Assembly (NCBI RefSeq): GCF_900114155.1 | Contig: NZ_FOSC01000005.1 | Location: forward strand, 62,001 to 126,000 | Direction of reading: 5' to 3' | DNA length: 64,000 nucleotides | From: Marinobacter persicus | GTDB lineage: Bacteria; Pseudomonadota; Gammaproteobacteria; Pseudomonadales; Oleiphilaceae | In this document: one piece after another, positions 1-8,360 of the stretch | Layout of the letters: every line of letters starts with the position of its first letter | How positions within the stretch are numbered: position 1 is the stretch's first letter | Position numbers and translations under genes: made by a program | Notes under the pieces: generated by a model | Told to the model about the DNA's origin: nothing | Databases searched by the model: none | What the model saw: only the letters and a program-made list of their open reading frames with translations

Positions 1-43
1 GCGGTTGGCTTCAAACTGAAGCTTTGATGGTATAGCTAAATCA

Positions 44-158
44 GCACCAGGGCCGGGAGGGGTTCCCGAAAATTTGCGGAGCCAGGGATGGCGGAGCATA
101 AGCGCCACAGGGACGTGCCGAAGGAGCGCTTTTCGGGAACCTCTCCCGGCCCTGGTGC
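44..158 (+). repeat. Stem-loop repeat, copy 1 (twin ANGGAY-loop family)
   Basis: A 29-base inverted repeat (44-72 against 130-158, one mismatch that would be a G-U pair in RNA) encloses a 57-base core. The core holds two small hairpins: GCC-AGGGAT-GGC (81-92) and CAC-AGGGAC-GTG (106-117), with the two GGA triplets 22 bases apart. The same plan, with different arm sequences, recurs at 49716-49813 and 49858-49959. It lies downstream of the leftward htpX stop. There is no T-tract after the stem on either strand, so it is not a classical intrinsic terminator. I know no named family for it. An RNA element or a REP-like palindromic repeat are both possible. Confidence 0.8.
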
Positions 159-205
159 GTCTGTTCAAGCAACCAAAGCCGGAAGTACCCCCGATAATGG
201 CCCGC

Positions 206-1087
206 TTAAAGCTGCGCCTCCTGCAACGCCTTGATACGATCTTCCAGCGGCGGGTGAGTCATGAACAGGCTGGCCAGCCCCTGCCGGGCACCACGGTTGA
301 TACCGAACGCCTGCAGGGTATCGGGCATCTGATCCGGCACTTCACTCTCTTTCTTCAGGTGCGCCAACGCACTGATCATCGCCCCACGGCCGGCCAATTG
401 GGCACCGGCGATATCCGCCCGGAATTCACGGCGGCGGGAGAACCAGAACACGATGGTACTGGCCAGAATGCCAAGTACAATCTCGGCAATGATACTCACC
501 ACGAAAAAGCCGATGCCGTGGCCTTCCTCGTTTTTGAACACCACCCGGTCAACAAACGAGCCGATCACCCGTGATGCAAAGATCACGAAGGTGTTGACCA
601 CCCCCTGAATCAGGGTCAGTGTCACCATGTCACCGTTGGCCACGTGGCCGATTTCATGGCCCAGAACCGCCCGGATTTCCTCTTTGTCAAAACGCGATAG
701 CAGCCCTTCACTGACCGCCACCAAAGAATCGTTCTTGTTCCAGCCCGTGGCAAAGGCGTTGGATTGGGTGGCCGGGAATATCGCCACTTCCGGCATGCCG
801 ATACCGGCTTTTTTGGCAAGCTCGGCCACGGTATCCACCAGCCACCGTTCAGCCGGTGTGCGCGGTTTTTCGATGATTTTGGCTTTGGTGCTCCACTTGG
901 CCATGGTTTTGGACAGGAACAGCGAAATGAACGCACCGGCAAAGCCGAAGACCGCCGCAAAGGCCAGCAGAGAACCATACTGGATGCCGTTTTGCGCCAG
1001 ATAACTGTCCACGCCCAGCAGGCGCAGGGTGAAACTGGCTACCAGAATGACGGCCAGGTTGGTGGCCAGAAACAACAGAATACGCAT
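206..1087 (-). CDS. htpX: HtpX, membrane zinc metalloprotease (M48)
   Basis: Inner-membrane protease that takes part in membrane protein quality control alongside FtsH. The 293-residue product has the family's usual length. Two membrane segments lie near the N-terminus (about 4-24 and 36-58). The zinc motif HEIGH is at 144-148 and the third zinc ligand is probably E221 in the REFRAD stretch. Two further hydrophobic segments are at about 158-180 and 192-217. AAGGA lies about 8 bases before the ATG and supports the start. It is transcribed leftward as a single gene, with about 90 bases to the next gene upstream. It is often heat or Cpx regulated in relatives, but no such site is evident here. 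Confidence 0.96.
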   Translation of the reverse strand: MRILLFLATNLAVILVASFTLRLLGVDSYLAQNGIQYGSLLAFAAVFGFAGAFISLFLSKTMAKWSTKAKIIEKPRTPAERWLVDTVAELAKKAGIGMPEVAIFPATQSNAFATGWNKNDSLVAVSEGLLSRFDKEEIRAVLGHEIGHVANGDMVTLTLIQGVVNTFVIFASRVIGSFVDRVVFKNEEGHGIGFFVVSIIAEIVLGILASTIVFWFSRRREFRADIAGAQLAGRGAMISALAHLKKESEVPDQMPDTLQAFGINRGARQGLASLFMTHPPLEDRIKALQEAQL

Positions 1088-1179
1088 GGTTATTTTCCTT
1101 TTAACCGCCAGGGAATTCAGTGGATTATCTGACCGGGATATAGGGGCCGGGTTCTCTGGTTCAAGCGTCTTTCGTTAAT

Positions 1180-1653
1180 TTAATGAAAGTGTCCGGCCAG
1201 GGTCTCGGCAAAAAATGCCGATTGCACCGTCAGGCTGATCCTGTCCGAGTTGCCGCTTTTGATCGCGTTTTTGAGCAAATGTGCGTAAGAAGACAGGTCC
1301 CGCCTGATCGAGGAGGGCAGCGACTCATCGCCGGGCGGCGGGCTGATCCGCTCAACAATGGCGGCAGGCGCCGGCGTGCTCAGTCGAACGAATGCCTGCT
1401 GGGTCAGCACGGCCTGGTCCAGCGCCTCCTGGCGTATGGTGTCGACGTAGCGCAACAAGCCCTCTTCTTCGAGCCAGAGCAGCGCACCAAAACAGGCCAT
1501 GTGGCGAGGGCTGTGCAGGCCGAACTCATCGGGTTCGTCCGGCCCGGCGATGTCTTCAACAAACAGGTTGGTGCGCCGGGGAAATACCGAATACAGCTGA
1601 ACCAGTGCCACGGCAACGTCCTTGTAAAAATCCTCGACGTGGATGTCGGCCAT
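1180..1653 (-). CDS. Conserved hypothetical protein downstream of alaA
   Basis: A 157-residue soluble protein starting MADIHVEDFY. The frame stays open much further upstream, but that part overlaps alaA on the same strand, so the ATG at 1651-1653 is chosen. It begins 13 bases after the alaA stop and is very probably co-transcribed. No signal peptide, membrane segment or catalytic motif is apparent. The middle contains a run of conserved-looking aromatic and acidic residues (HMACFGALLWLEEEG). The same place in Pseudomonas, between alaA and htpX, is also held by a small uncharacterised gene as I recall. I do not recognise a function. Confidence 0.8.
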   Translation of the reverse strand: MADIHVEDFYKDVAVALVQLYSVFPRRTNLFVEDIAGPDEPDEFGLHSPRHMACFGALLWLEEEGLLRYVDTIRQEALDQAVLTQQAFVRLSTPAPAAIVERISPPPGDESLPSSIRRDLSSYAHLLKNAIKSGNSDRISLTVQSAFFAETLAGHFH

Positions 1654-1666
1654 GAAAAGCTCCCGA

Positions 1667-2881
1667 TTACTGGCGGTAGTGTTCCAGGAAATTGCCCAGC
1701 CGGCCCATGGCGTCGGCCATGGTGTCCTGGCGAGGCAGAAATACCACCCGCAGGTGTTGCTTGTCGTCGATGTTGAAGGCCGAGCCCTGTACCAGCAGGA
1801 TTTTTTCCTGCAGCAGCAGATCAAGCACCAGCTTTTCGTCATTGACGATCGGGAAATGCTTCGGGTCCAGCTTCGGGAACAGGTACAGGGCGCCCTTGGG
1901 CTTGACGCAACTGACCCCCGGAATGTCGTTGAGCATTTTCCAGGCGGTTTCCCGCTGTTCGTACAGTCGGCCACCGGGCGCCACCAGGTCATTGATGGAC
2001 TGGTAGCCGCCCAGGGAGGTCTGGATCGCCAGCTGTGCCGGCACGTTGGCGCACAGGCGCATGTTCGACAGCATTTCAATGCCTTCGATCAGATCCTGGG
2101 CCTTGTGCTTGGCGCCGCTGATGATCATCCAGCCGGAACGGTAGCCGGCGGCCCGGTAGTTTTTCGACAGGCCGTTGTAGGTGAAAAACAGCACGTCGTC
2201 GGCCATGGAGGCGATGGAGGTGTGCACAGTGCCGTCGTACAGGATCTTGTCGTAGATCTCGTCGGACAGGATGATCAGGTTGTGCTTGCGTGCCAGCTCG
2301 ATTACCTGTTGCAGCAGTTCTTCGGAATACACCGCGCCGGTGGGGTTGTTGGGGTTGATCAGTACAATCGCCCGGGTGCGGCGGGTGATCTTCTGTTTGA
2401 TGTCATCAATGTCCGGGAACCAGTCCTGCTGTTCGTCACAGCGGTAGTGCACCGGCTTGCCGCTGGAGAGGGTTACGGCTGCGGTCCAGAGAGGATAGTC
2501 CGGTGCAGGAATCAGCACTTCATCGCCGGTGTTCAGCATGGCCTGCATGGACATGACGATCAGCTCGCTGACGCCGTTACCCAGATAGATGTCGTCGATA
2601 TCGACCCGGTCGATGCCCCGCTGCTGGCAATAGTGCATGACCGCCTTGCGGGCGGAGAACAGGCCCTTGGACTCCACGTAACCCTGGGCCTGGTGCATGT
2701 TATAGATGACGTCCTGCTGGATTTCTTCCGGCACATCCAGTTCGAAGGCGGCGGGGTTGCCGATGTTGAGTTTCAATACCCGATGGCCTTCCTCTTCCAG
2801 CCGGCGCGCCTCGCGCAGAACCACGCCACGGATTTCGTAACACACATTATCGAGCTTGGCGGATTTGAAATAGTTCTGCAT
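1667..2881 (-). CDS. alaA: AlaA-type glutamate-pyruvate aminotransferase
   Basis: PLP-dependent class I aminotransferase making alanine from pyruvate and glutamate in the cytoplasm. The 404 residues match the AlaA/AlaC length. Motifs in order are NPNNPTG at 176-182, DEIY at 207-210 and the Schiff-base lysine K240 in SKNYRAAGYR. The N-terminal MQNYFKSAKLDNVCYEIRG is typical of AlaA rather than of aspartate aminotransferase. It is the first gene of a probable two-gene unit with the 157-residue hypothetical. Substrate choice is inferred from family resemblance. A closely related valine-pyruvate enzyme cannot be fully excluded. Confidence 0.9.
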   Translation of the reverse strand: MQNYFKSAKLDNVCYEIRGVVLREARRLEEEGHRVLKLNIGNPAAFELDVPEEIQQDVIYNMHQAQGYVESKGLFSARKAVMHYCQQRGIDRVDIDDIYLGNGVSELIVMSMQAMLNTGDEVLIPAPDYPLWTAAVTLSSGKPVHYRCDEQQDWFPDIDDIKQKITRRTRAIVLINPNNPTGAVYSEELLQQVIELARKHNLIILSDEIYDKILYDGTVHTSIASMADDVLFFTYNGLSKNYRAAGYRSGWMIISGAKHKAQDLIEGIEMLSNMRLCANVPAQLAIQTSLGGYQSINDLVAPGGRLYEQRETAWKMLNDIPGVSCVKPKGALYLFPKLDPKHFPIVNDEKLVLDLLLQEKILLVQGSAFNIDDKQHLRVVFLPRQDTMADAMGRLGNFLEHYRQ

Positions 2882-3003
2882 GGGTGTCTGATTTCCTTGA
2901 AAAACAGTCTGGTTAGGTCAGCAGGTGCGTCGAGCGGCAACCTTGTCACGAATCCTCCATTCTAGCGGACGGAAGGGGGCGGGCAACAGGGCCCGGTCGT
3001 GAT

Positions 3004-5325
3004 TTACTCGGATTGGGTGTTGATCCAGCGGGCGATGACGGTCTCCAGCTGTTCCCGGCTGTAGGGTTTGGTGATGTAATCGTTCATGCCGGCATCCAGG
3101 CAGGCCTGTTTGTCGCCCTCCATGACATTGCCGGTAACCGCAATGACCGGCAGCGACTGCCAGCGAGGATCGCGCCGCAGGGCGCGGGTGGCCTGATAGC
3201 CGTCCAGCACCGGCATCTGGCAATCCATCAGAACCAGATCATAGTGTTGGGATTCCAGCGCTTCGAGCGCCCGCTTGCCATTGTCCGCGTGGCCGACCCG
3301 GTGCCCCAGCTTTTTCAGAATGCCGCTGGCCACCAATTGGTTTACCTGGTTGTCTTCCACCAGCAGAATATCGAGCCCATCTCGGTCGCGCGTTTCCCGG
3401 CGCACGTCATTCCTGCCTGCTGCCATGCCCCTGGCCGGCGAGGCTTCGCCCAGAGCCAGTCTCAGGCATTCGAACAATTCGCCCCGGCGCAGGGGTAACG
3501 AGAGCACACAGGTCCCCGGCCGATCTTCAATTGCGGTACCGTGACGGTCGGCGATTATGACCCCGGTACCCTGCCATTGCCGTGCCTGGGTTTCATCGGT
3601 CGTCAGCAGAATGGCACCGGGCGTGCGTGCCGGCGAGCGTACCGGAATGCTCCAGGCCCGCAATTGCGATTCAATGGCCAGCCGGTGCGGGTCGGAATCC
3701 GGAATGGCGAGGGCCACGCCGATTACCTGCAGAAGGCTGAGGGTTTTTTCCGGCCAGGGCAGTTTCTCCTGCTGGTAGACTTCCAGGGGCAGGGTAACGG
3801 TGAAATGGCTACCCTGGCCCTGCCGGGACTGCACGTCAATCCTGCCGCCCATCCTGTCAACCAGTTGCCGGCAAAGGGTCAGGCCCAGGCCCGTGCCACC
3901 ATAGCGCCGCGTGGTATCCGGGTCGGCCTGGGAGAAGGGCGAGAAGATGTGTTCCTGGGCCTGTTTCGACATGCCGATGCCGGTATCGACAACGTCCAGC
4001 TGCACCCGGTCGCCAGTGTAATCAGCGCGGACCCGGATGGTGCCCCGTTCGGTGAATTTGATGGCGTTGCTCAGCAGGTTGTTGAGAATCTGGCGGGTGC
4101 GGGTCGGGTCACCCAGAAAGCAGTCAGGCAGATCCGGCACGGTCTCGTTGACCAGATCAATGTGCTTGCGATGGGCCTGCTGGGCGTGGAGGGTGGCGGT
4201 TTCCTCCACCAGTGCCCGCAAATCGAACGGAATGATCTCCAGGCTCAGTTTGCCCGCTTCCACCTTGGAGACATCCAGTATGTCGTTGAGCAGTGCCAGC
4301 AGGCTGCGGCCGGCCTGGTGAGCGATTTCCAGCCGGTTGCGCTGGGCCTGTTCGCGGGTGTTGTCCAGGGCCACATCCAGCATCCCCATCAGACCATTGA
4401 GCGGGGTGCGTATTTCGTGACTCATGCTGGCCAGGAAATCCGCCCGGGAGCGGGCCCGGCGTACCGCGTCCTCCTTGGCCCGCACCAGCGCCCGGTTACC
4501 CTGTTGCAGGGCCCGGTTTTTCTCGGAAATTTCCCGGGTGCGGTCCTGAACTTCCTGCTCCAGTTGGCTGGAGTAGTTCTTCATGGCGTTTTCTGCAGCC
4601 TTGAAGCGAGCCAGGCTGCTTTCCATGTTGGCCAGGTGCTGGTTAACAATAGCGACCATGGCGCCAATTTCATCATGCTCGTGATTGGCGGGTGTCGGCA
4701 GGCGGGCTTTTTCGGGCATGTCGACGTTTACCCGGCTCAGGGCGTTAATCAGCCCTATCATCGGCCGGGTCAGAACCATGTAAAACACCACCAGCAGCAC
4801 GATCGAGAGCGCCAGACTTTTCAGCAGGCCGATCAGCAGGGTATAACTGGCCCGCTCAAGAAATTCGGTGCCGTAATGGTAGGTATCAATTGTAACCTGC
4901 AGCCGGCCGAGTGGCAGGTTTTCCAGTTGTCGTACATTGAGTTCCGAGCTGAATACCCGGCTGGTCCCGAACAACTGGTCGCTCAGCCAGCGATAACGGG
5001 ATGCCGGTTTGCTCTTGCTGGCGGAGGACATGGTGTTGCCCTCGGAGTCCAGAATGCGGGCATCGGTGGTGGCCGGGTGTTCCAGCAGGCCGTCAAGCAG
5101 TTCTTCGGCGAGGCGAATGTTGAGGTTGTAGGCGATCTGTGAAGCCGGGCTGTGGCTGATCCGCATCAGCGCACGGATGTCCTGCTCCATGTCGGTCTTG
5201 GCGGAAAAATAATCCTGGGTAATCTGCACCAGGTTCAGGGCCAGCCCCACCAGCATGGCGATCAGTACCGTATCGCGGGTCAGGCGCCAGGACAGCCGGC
5301 GTTTGAAGGGATCAAGCACCGTCAT
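3004..5325 (-). CDS. Hybrid sensor histidine kinase with C-terminal receiver (SagS-like)
   Basis: Inner-membrane hybrid kinase of 773 residues. Order: membrane segment 19-40, periplasmic sensor about 41-162, second membrane segment 163-186, HAMP-like linker and coiled coil to about 290, HisKA with H303 in the SHEIRTPLN box, HATPase with DTGIGM and GGTGLGL, then a receiver from about 652 with D701, T731 and K753. Residues about 520-640 look like a second, degenerate receiver without a phosphoacceptor aspartate. The position near alaA and htpX matches P. aeruginosa sagS, which controls surface attachment, so orthology is plausible but inferred. It has no HPt domain and would need a separate phosphotransfer protein. 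Confidence 0.9.
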   Translation of the reverse strand: MTVLDPFKRRLSWRLTRDTVLIAMLVGLALNLVQITQDYFSAKTDMEQDIRALMRISHSPASQIAYNLNIRLAEELLDGLLEHPATTDARILDSEGNTMSSASKSKPASRYRWLSDQLFGTSRVFSSELNVRQLENLPLGRLQVTIDTYHYGTEFLERASYTLLIGLLKSLALSIVLLVVFYMVLTRPMIGLINALSRVNVDMPEKARLPTPANHEHDEIGAMVAIVNQHLANMESSLARFKAAENAMKNYSSQLEQEVQDRTREISEKNRALQQGNRALVRAKEDAVRRARSRADFLASMSHEIRTPLNGLMGMLDVALDNTREQAQRNRLEIAHQAGRSLLALLNDILDVSKVEAGKLSLEIIPFDLRALVEETATLHAQQAHRKHIDLVNETVPDLPDCFLGDPTRTRQILNNLLSNAIKFTERGTIRVRADYTGDRVQLDVVDTGIGMSKQAQEHIFSPFSQADPDTTRRYGGTGLGLTLCRQLVDRMGGRIDVQSRQGQGSHFTVTLPLEVYQQEKLPWPEKTLSLLQVIGVALAIPDSDPHRLAIESQLRAWSIPVRSPARTPGAILLTTDETQARQWQGTGVIIADRHGTAIEDRPGTCVLSLPLRRGELFECLRLALGEASPARGMAAGRNDVRRETRDRDGLDILLVEDNQVNQLVASGILKKLGHRVGHADNGKRALEALESQHYDLVLMDCQMPVLDGYQATRALRRDPRWQSLPVIAVTGNVMEGDKQACLDAGMNDYITKPYSREQLETVIARWINTQSE

Positions 5326-5393
5326 GGGTGAAAGGATGCTCGCTGGTTTGCTGGCTCATGACATCGGGCTGAGATTATGGGATTGCGCCGGAC

Positions 5394-6167
5394 TCAGTTG
5401 TCGTAATCGGCTTTTTTCTTCCAGGATTCGTCTTCCTGCAGGAAGTTGTCCCACTCCTTGTCCAGCTTGTTGGCGCCCGGACTTTCTTCCACGTTGCCGG
5501 CGGCGATCTGTGCCTCAAGCTCCTTGATGCGGGAGCGGAAACTCTTCACGGCCTTCACCGCCAGCGGGTTGTCCTTGGATTTGCCCATCTCTGTGCTCGC
5601 CAGGTGATAGGCGTGGATGGCTTTGCGGGTTTCGTTCTTCTTCAGATGGTCCCGCGCCTGAAACACATACAGGTCGGCGTGGGTCTTGTGTACCAGAAAT
5701 AACACGTGTTTGAGGTGTTTCTTTGCCGTGGGCGTGTCAAGCCGACCGGCTTTGTGCATGGCTTCGATCATGTTGAACAACGCCTGCAGCAGTTTCTTGA
5801 TGTAATTGGCCTTGTCTGGCGAATCGATTTTCATGGACGGCCGCTGGTCGTTCTTTTCCTTGACCTTCTGCCGGGTCTGGCGAACGCTCTCCAGCCACTG
5901 GGTTACCGGCTGGTCGGATTTCAGCTGCAGCAGGCCGTTGCAGGCGTCTTCCATGCGCTTGAGCAGCACCAGTTTCAGTTCGTCGGTCAGATACTGGCCG
6001 GGCAGTTCGGAAAACAACCGGTTGGCGAGGTTGTAACTGTCTTCCAGCGCCGTCATCCGGCGGGCGCGTTCTATCCGGGCCTTTTCCCGCATCTGGCTGA
6101 GGAAAATGATAATCAGAGATACGCCGACAATCGCGGCAAGCAGCAGCACAATGGTAACGGTATCCAT
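5394..6167 (-). CDS. Membrane-anchored hypothetical protein
   Basis: A 257-residue protein with one N-terminal membrane segment (about 4-22, VTIVLLLAAIVGVSLIIIFL) followed by a largely helical, charged cytoplasmic domain rich in Lys, Glu and Gln. The frame extends to a TTG at 6203, but the ATG at 6165-6167 places the membrane helix right at the N-terminus and is preferred. The C-terminal 60 residues are acidic and low in complexity (KLDKEWDNFLQEDE). It sits about 70 bases downstream of nothing on its own strand and 68 bases upstream of the hybrid kinase, so the two may be co-transcribed. No recognised catalytic motif; function unknown. Confidence 0.82.
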   Translation of the reverse strand: MDTVTIVLLLAAIVGVSLIIIFLSQMREKARIERARRMTALEDSYNLANRLFSELPGQYLTDELKLVLLKRMEDACNGLLQLKSDQPVTQWLESVRQTRQKVKEKNDQRPSMKIDSPDKANYIKKLLQALFNMIEAMHKAGRLDTPTAKKHLKHVLFLVHKTHADLYVFQARDHLKKNETRKAIHAYHLASTEMGKSKDNPLAVKAVKSFRSRIKELEAQIAAGNVEESPGANKLDKEWDNFLQEDESWKKKADYDN

Positions 6168-6296
6168 GGTGTCAGAGAGGCTCCGGGTCCGGTAATGCGT
6201 CAAACCGAAAGAATGTTAATGATATTGGCTAAACTTTTGAGAGCCTAGCAGATTTGTTCAGGCCCGTCCGTTTCCGGTTGTAATCGACCGGCGAAT

Positions 6297-6343
6297 CATT
6301 CACCTTGTGAATTATAAATTTTTGTGTATTGTTCTGGTGAATG
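6297..6343 (+). promoter_or_regulatory. Probable operator/promoter region of the LysR gene
   Basis: A perfect dyad ATTCACCTTGTGAAT at 6298-6312 fits the LysR-box pattern T-N11-A. A second inverted match GGTGAATG (6336-6343) mirrors CATTCACC (6297-6304) 31 bases away. A possible sigma-70 promoter TTGTGA (6305-6310), 16-base spacer, TATTGT (6327-6332) lies between the half sites, which would suit negative autoregulation. The divergent minus-strand gene starts at 6167, so the same sites could act on it. Confidence 0.55.
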
Positions 6344-6392
6344 GTTGTTTGCCGGGTATGTGTGCCCGGCCTTGGTAAAACAGGAGATGATA

Positions 6393-7403
6393 GTGGACGT
6401 ATCCCGTGTGGATCTCAACCTGCTGGTGTACCTGGATGTGCTGCTGCGTGAGCGCAATGTGACCAAGGCCGCCAATCACCTGGGCATTACCCAGCCGGCC
6501 ATGAGTAACGGGTTACGCCGTTTGCGGGATCTGTTTGGTGATCCATTGCTGGTGCGCACCAGCGAGGGCATGAGCGCCACTGAACGGGCGCGGGAACTGC
6601 AGCCGATGGTGAGGACCATCTTGTCTGACATTGAGCTGGCGGTCCAGGAAAAAACGCCGTTTTCGGCCCGGGAAAGCCAGCGGGTGTTCCGGATTATGGC
6701 CAGTGATTACGCGGAATCCTGCCTGATGCCCCGGGTGCTGCGCCGGCTGCGCCAGGAAGCACCGGGCATTACCCTCGATGTGTTGACCCCCAGTGACGTC
6801 AGCTTCCTGGATGTGGAGCAGGGTCGTCTGGACATGGCCATTAACCGCTTCGACAAAATTCCTCAGTCGTTTCATCAGAAAACCCTGTGGACCGAGTATT
6901 TTGCCTGCTCGATGAATTCCCGGAACCCGATCCTCAAAGAACCTTTCACGCTCGAGACCTACCTGGCGGCCAGCCATATCTGGGTGAGTAAAACCGGTTT
7001 TGGCGTGGGCGTGGGGGTGAACCCGAAAGACGTCCAGCGCCTGGGCTGGGTAGACGAAGCCCTGGGCCGCATGGGTCGGAAACGCCAGATTTCCGTATTT
7101 ACCCGCCACTACCAGGTGGCCATGCTGCTGGCTGAGCAGCACGATCTGATTGCCACGCTGCCGTCCCGGGCGGCCTGGTTACAGAAGGACAACCCGGATC
7201 TGGTGGTGAAGGTGCCGCCGTTCGAGATTCCGCCATTCGAGCTGAAGATGGCCTGGAGCCCGCTGCTGCAACACAATACCGACCATCAGTGGCTGCGCCG
7301 GCTGATCGTCGAGGTGGCCGAGGAAGTAGATGAGGAGTTTGCACCTTTCGGTGCCCGGTTCGAATCGCCCCAGAGTTTGCCGGGGCGGCATTCAGAGCGG
7401 TAG
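6393..7403 (+). CDS. LysR-family transcriptional regulator (NodD/LeuO-like group)
   Basis: A 336-residue DNA-binding regulator. The N-terminal winged helix-turn-helix is clear: DLNLLVYLDVLLRERNVTKAA, then ITQPAMSNGLRRLRDLFGDPLLVR. A two-lobed effector-binding domain follows from about residue 90. The start is set by the ribosome site: AGGAG at 6382-6386 is 6 bases from GTG 6393, whereas the in-frame ATG at 6387 is directly against it and cannot be used well. A LysR-box-like dyad lies 80 bases upstream. Its last 12 bases overlap the convergent acetyltransferase gene. The MSNGLRRLRD form belongs to the NodD/LeuO-type subgroup. The inducer and targets are unknown. Confidence 0.9.
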   Translation: MDVSRVDLNLLVYLDVLLRERNVTKAANHLGITQPAMSNGLRRLRDLFGDPLLVRTSEGMSATERARELQPMVRTILSDIELAVQEKTPFSARESQRVFRIMASDYAESCLMPRVLRRLRQEAPGITLDVLTPSDVSFLDVEQGRLDMAINRFDKIPQSFHQKTLWTEYFACSMNSRNPILKEPFTLETYLAASHIWVSKTGFGVGVGVNPKDVQRLGWVDEALGRMGRKRQISVFTRHYQVAMLLAEQHDLIATLPSRAAWLQKDNPDLVVKVPPFEIPPFELKMAWSPLLQHNTDHQWLRRLIVEVAEEVDEEFAPFGARFESPQSLPGRHSER

Positions 7404-8357
7404 TTCACGCAGTTCCAGTGATGGACGGGCTGCGTCCCACATGCGTTGAAAAGACTCCTCCAGCGGTTTGACCCGGCCACCGGCGGTGAAGCCGGCAAAC
7501 CCTTCGGGCCTGTCGAAGTTATGGCGGTAGAGCACCCCTTCGCGGTCGGCCAGCAGGAAAGGCTGATCCTCACTGGGGTAATCCGGATTAACCAGGCGCA
7601 GCTCCATCCGGCTGGGAAGCCTGCGCATCAGTTCGACTAACTGATGGCGTTTTTTGATCAGTGGCTTGTCATCGTGAATCAGCAGACGGATGTCGCTGAG
7701 CCGGTGGCGGCGGGCCAGCGCCGAAAGCAGTTCGCGCAGGTTGTGGCGGTCGTACAGGTTGTGGTCGAGCTCCCGGTCGTACAGCCACAGGCGCTGACGG
7801 GCCTGGCCGGCGAGCGAGTCCATCAGCGACAGCATGGGGGCTTCCTGAGCGAACAACCAGCTTTCGGTGTCTGCACCCAGAATCAGGGGGTTGAAGTGCC
7901 CGGCGGGTGATTGTGCGATTAACTCCGGCGCCAGGCAGCGCATGTCGAGGTGCGGGATGCCGGCGTCGTCGTAGACGTCCGAGCACACATGAAAACCGCT
8001 GCGCTGGTAAAAACCAACGGCATGCCGCTGGGCCGACAGGCGAAGCTCCTGATACCGGCCAGCCGCTTCGCTGATCAGGTGGCGTAGCAGAGCCTCGCCC
8101 ACCCCCTGGCCCCGGTATTCCGGCAGTACCGCCATGCGCCCGATGTAGCCGGTTTCCTCCAGTGCGGAGAATAGCCGGGCGGTTGCGACCGGCCGGTTGT
8201 CGGTATCCACGGCCAGATAGTGGTCAGAAATTTCATCCGTGTCGTCCCACTCTAGTGCTTCCGGCACCTTCTGTTCGTTGATGAACACGGTTTGCCGTAT
8301 GTCGCGAACGGAGTCGGGTGCCAGTTGCCAGGTATATTTCCGGAATCTCAGGTCCAT
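7392..8357 (-). CDS. GNAT acetyltransferase with a second C-terminal domain
   Basis: A 321-residue fusion. Residues about 1-150 are a GNAT N-acetyltransferase with the acetyl-CoA loop in RMAVLPEYRGQGVGEALL (RxxGxG/A) and the later FYQRSGF signature. Residues about 155-321 form a separate domain with no GNAT features, containing LWLYDRELDHNLYDR and RLLIHDDKPLIKKRH, an arrangement vaguely like phospholipase-D-type folds but without an HKD motif. Acceptor substrate unknown. It starts 3 bases downstream of roxA and is probably the last gene of the roxA unit. Its 3' end overlaps the LysR gene on the other strand by 12 bases. Confidence 0.85.
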   Translation of the reverse strand: MDLRFRKYTWQLAPDSVRDIRQTVFINEQKVPEALEWDDTDEISDHYLAVDTDNRPVATARLFSALEETGYIGRMAVLPEYRGQGVGEALLRHLISEAAGRYQELRLSAQRHAVGFYQRSGFHVCSDVYDDAGIPHLDMRCLAPELIAQSPAGHFNPLILGADTESWLFAQEAPMLSLMDSLAGQARQRLWLYDRELDHNLYDRHNLRELLSALARRHRLSDIRLLIHDDKPLIKKRHQLVELMRRLPSRMELRLVNPDYPSEDQPFLLADREGVLYRHNFDRPEGFAGFTAGGRVKPLEESFQRMWDAARPSLELRELPL

Positions 8358-8360
8358 GGT

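Noticed and set aside
1..43. Coding sequence at the left edge
   Set aside because: Too short to assign; no frame with recognisable residues.
44..158. Copy 1 as intrinsic terminator of htpX
   Set aside because: No U-tract follows the hairpin in the leftward direction.
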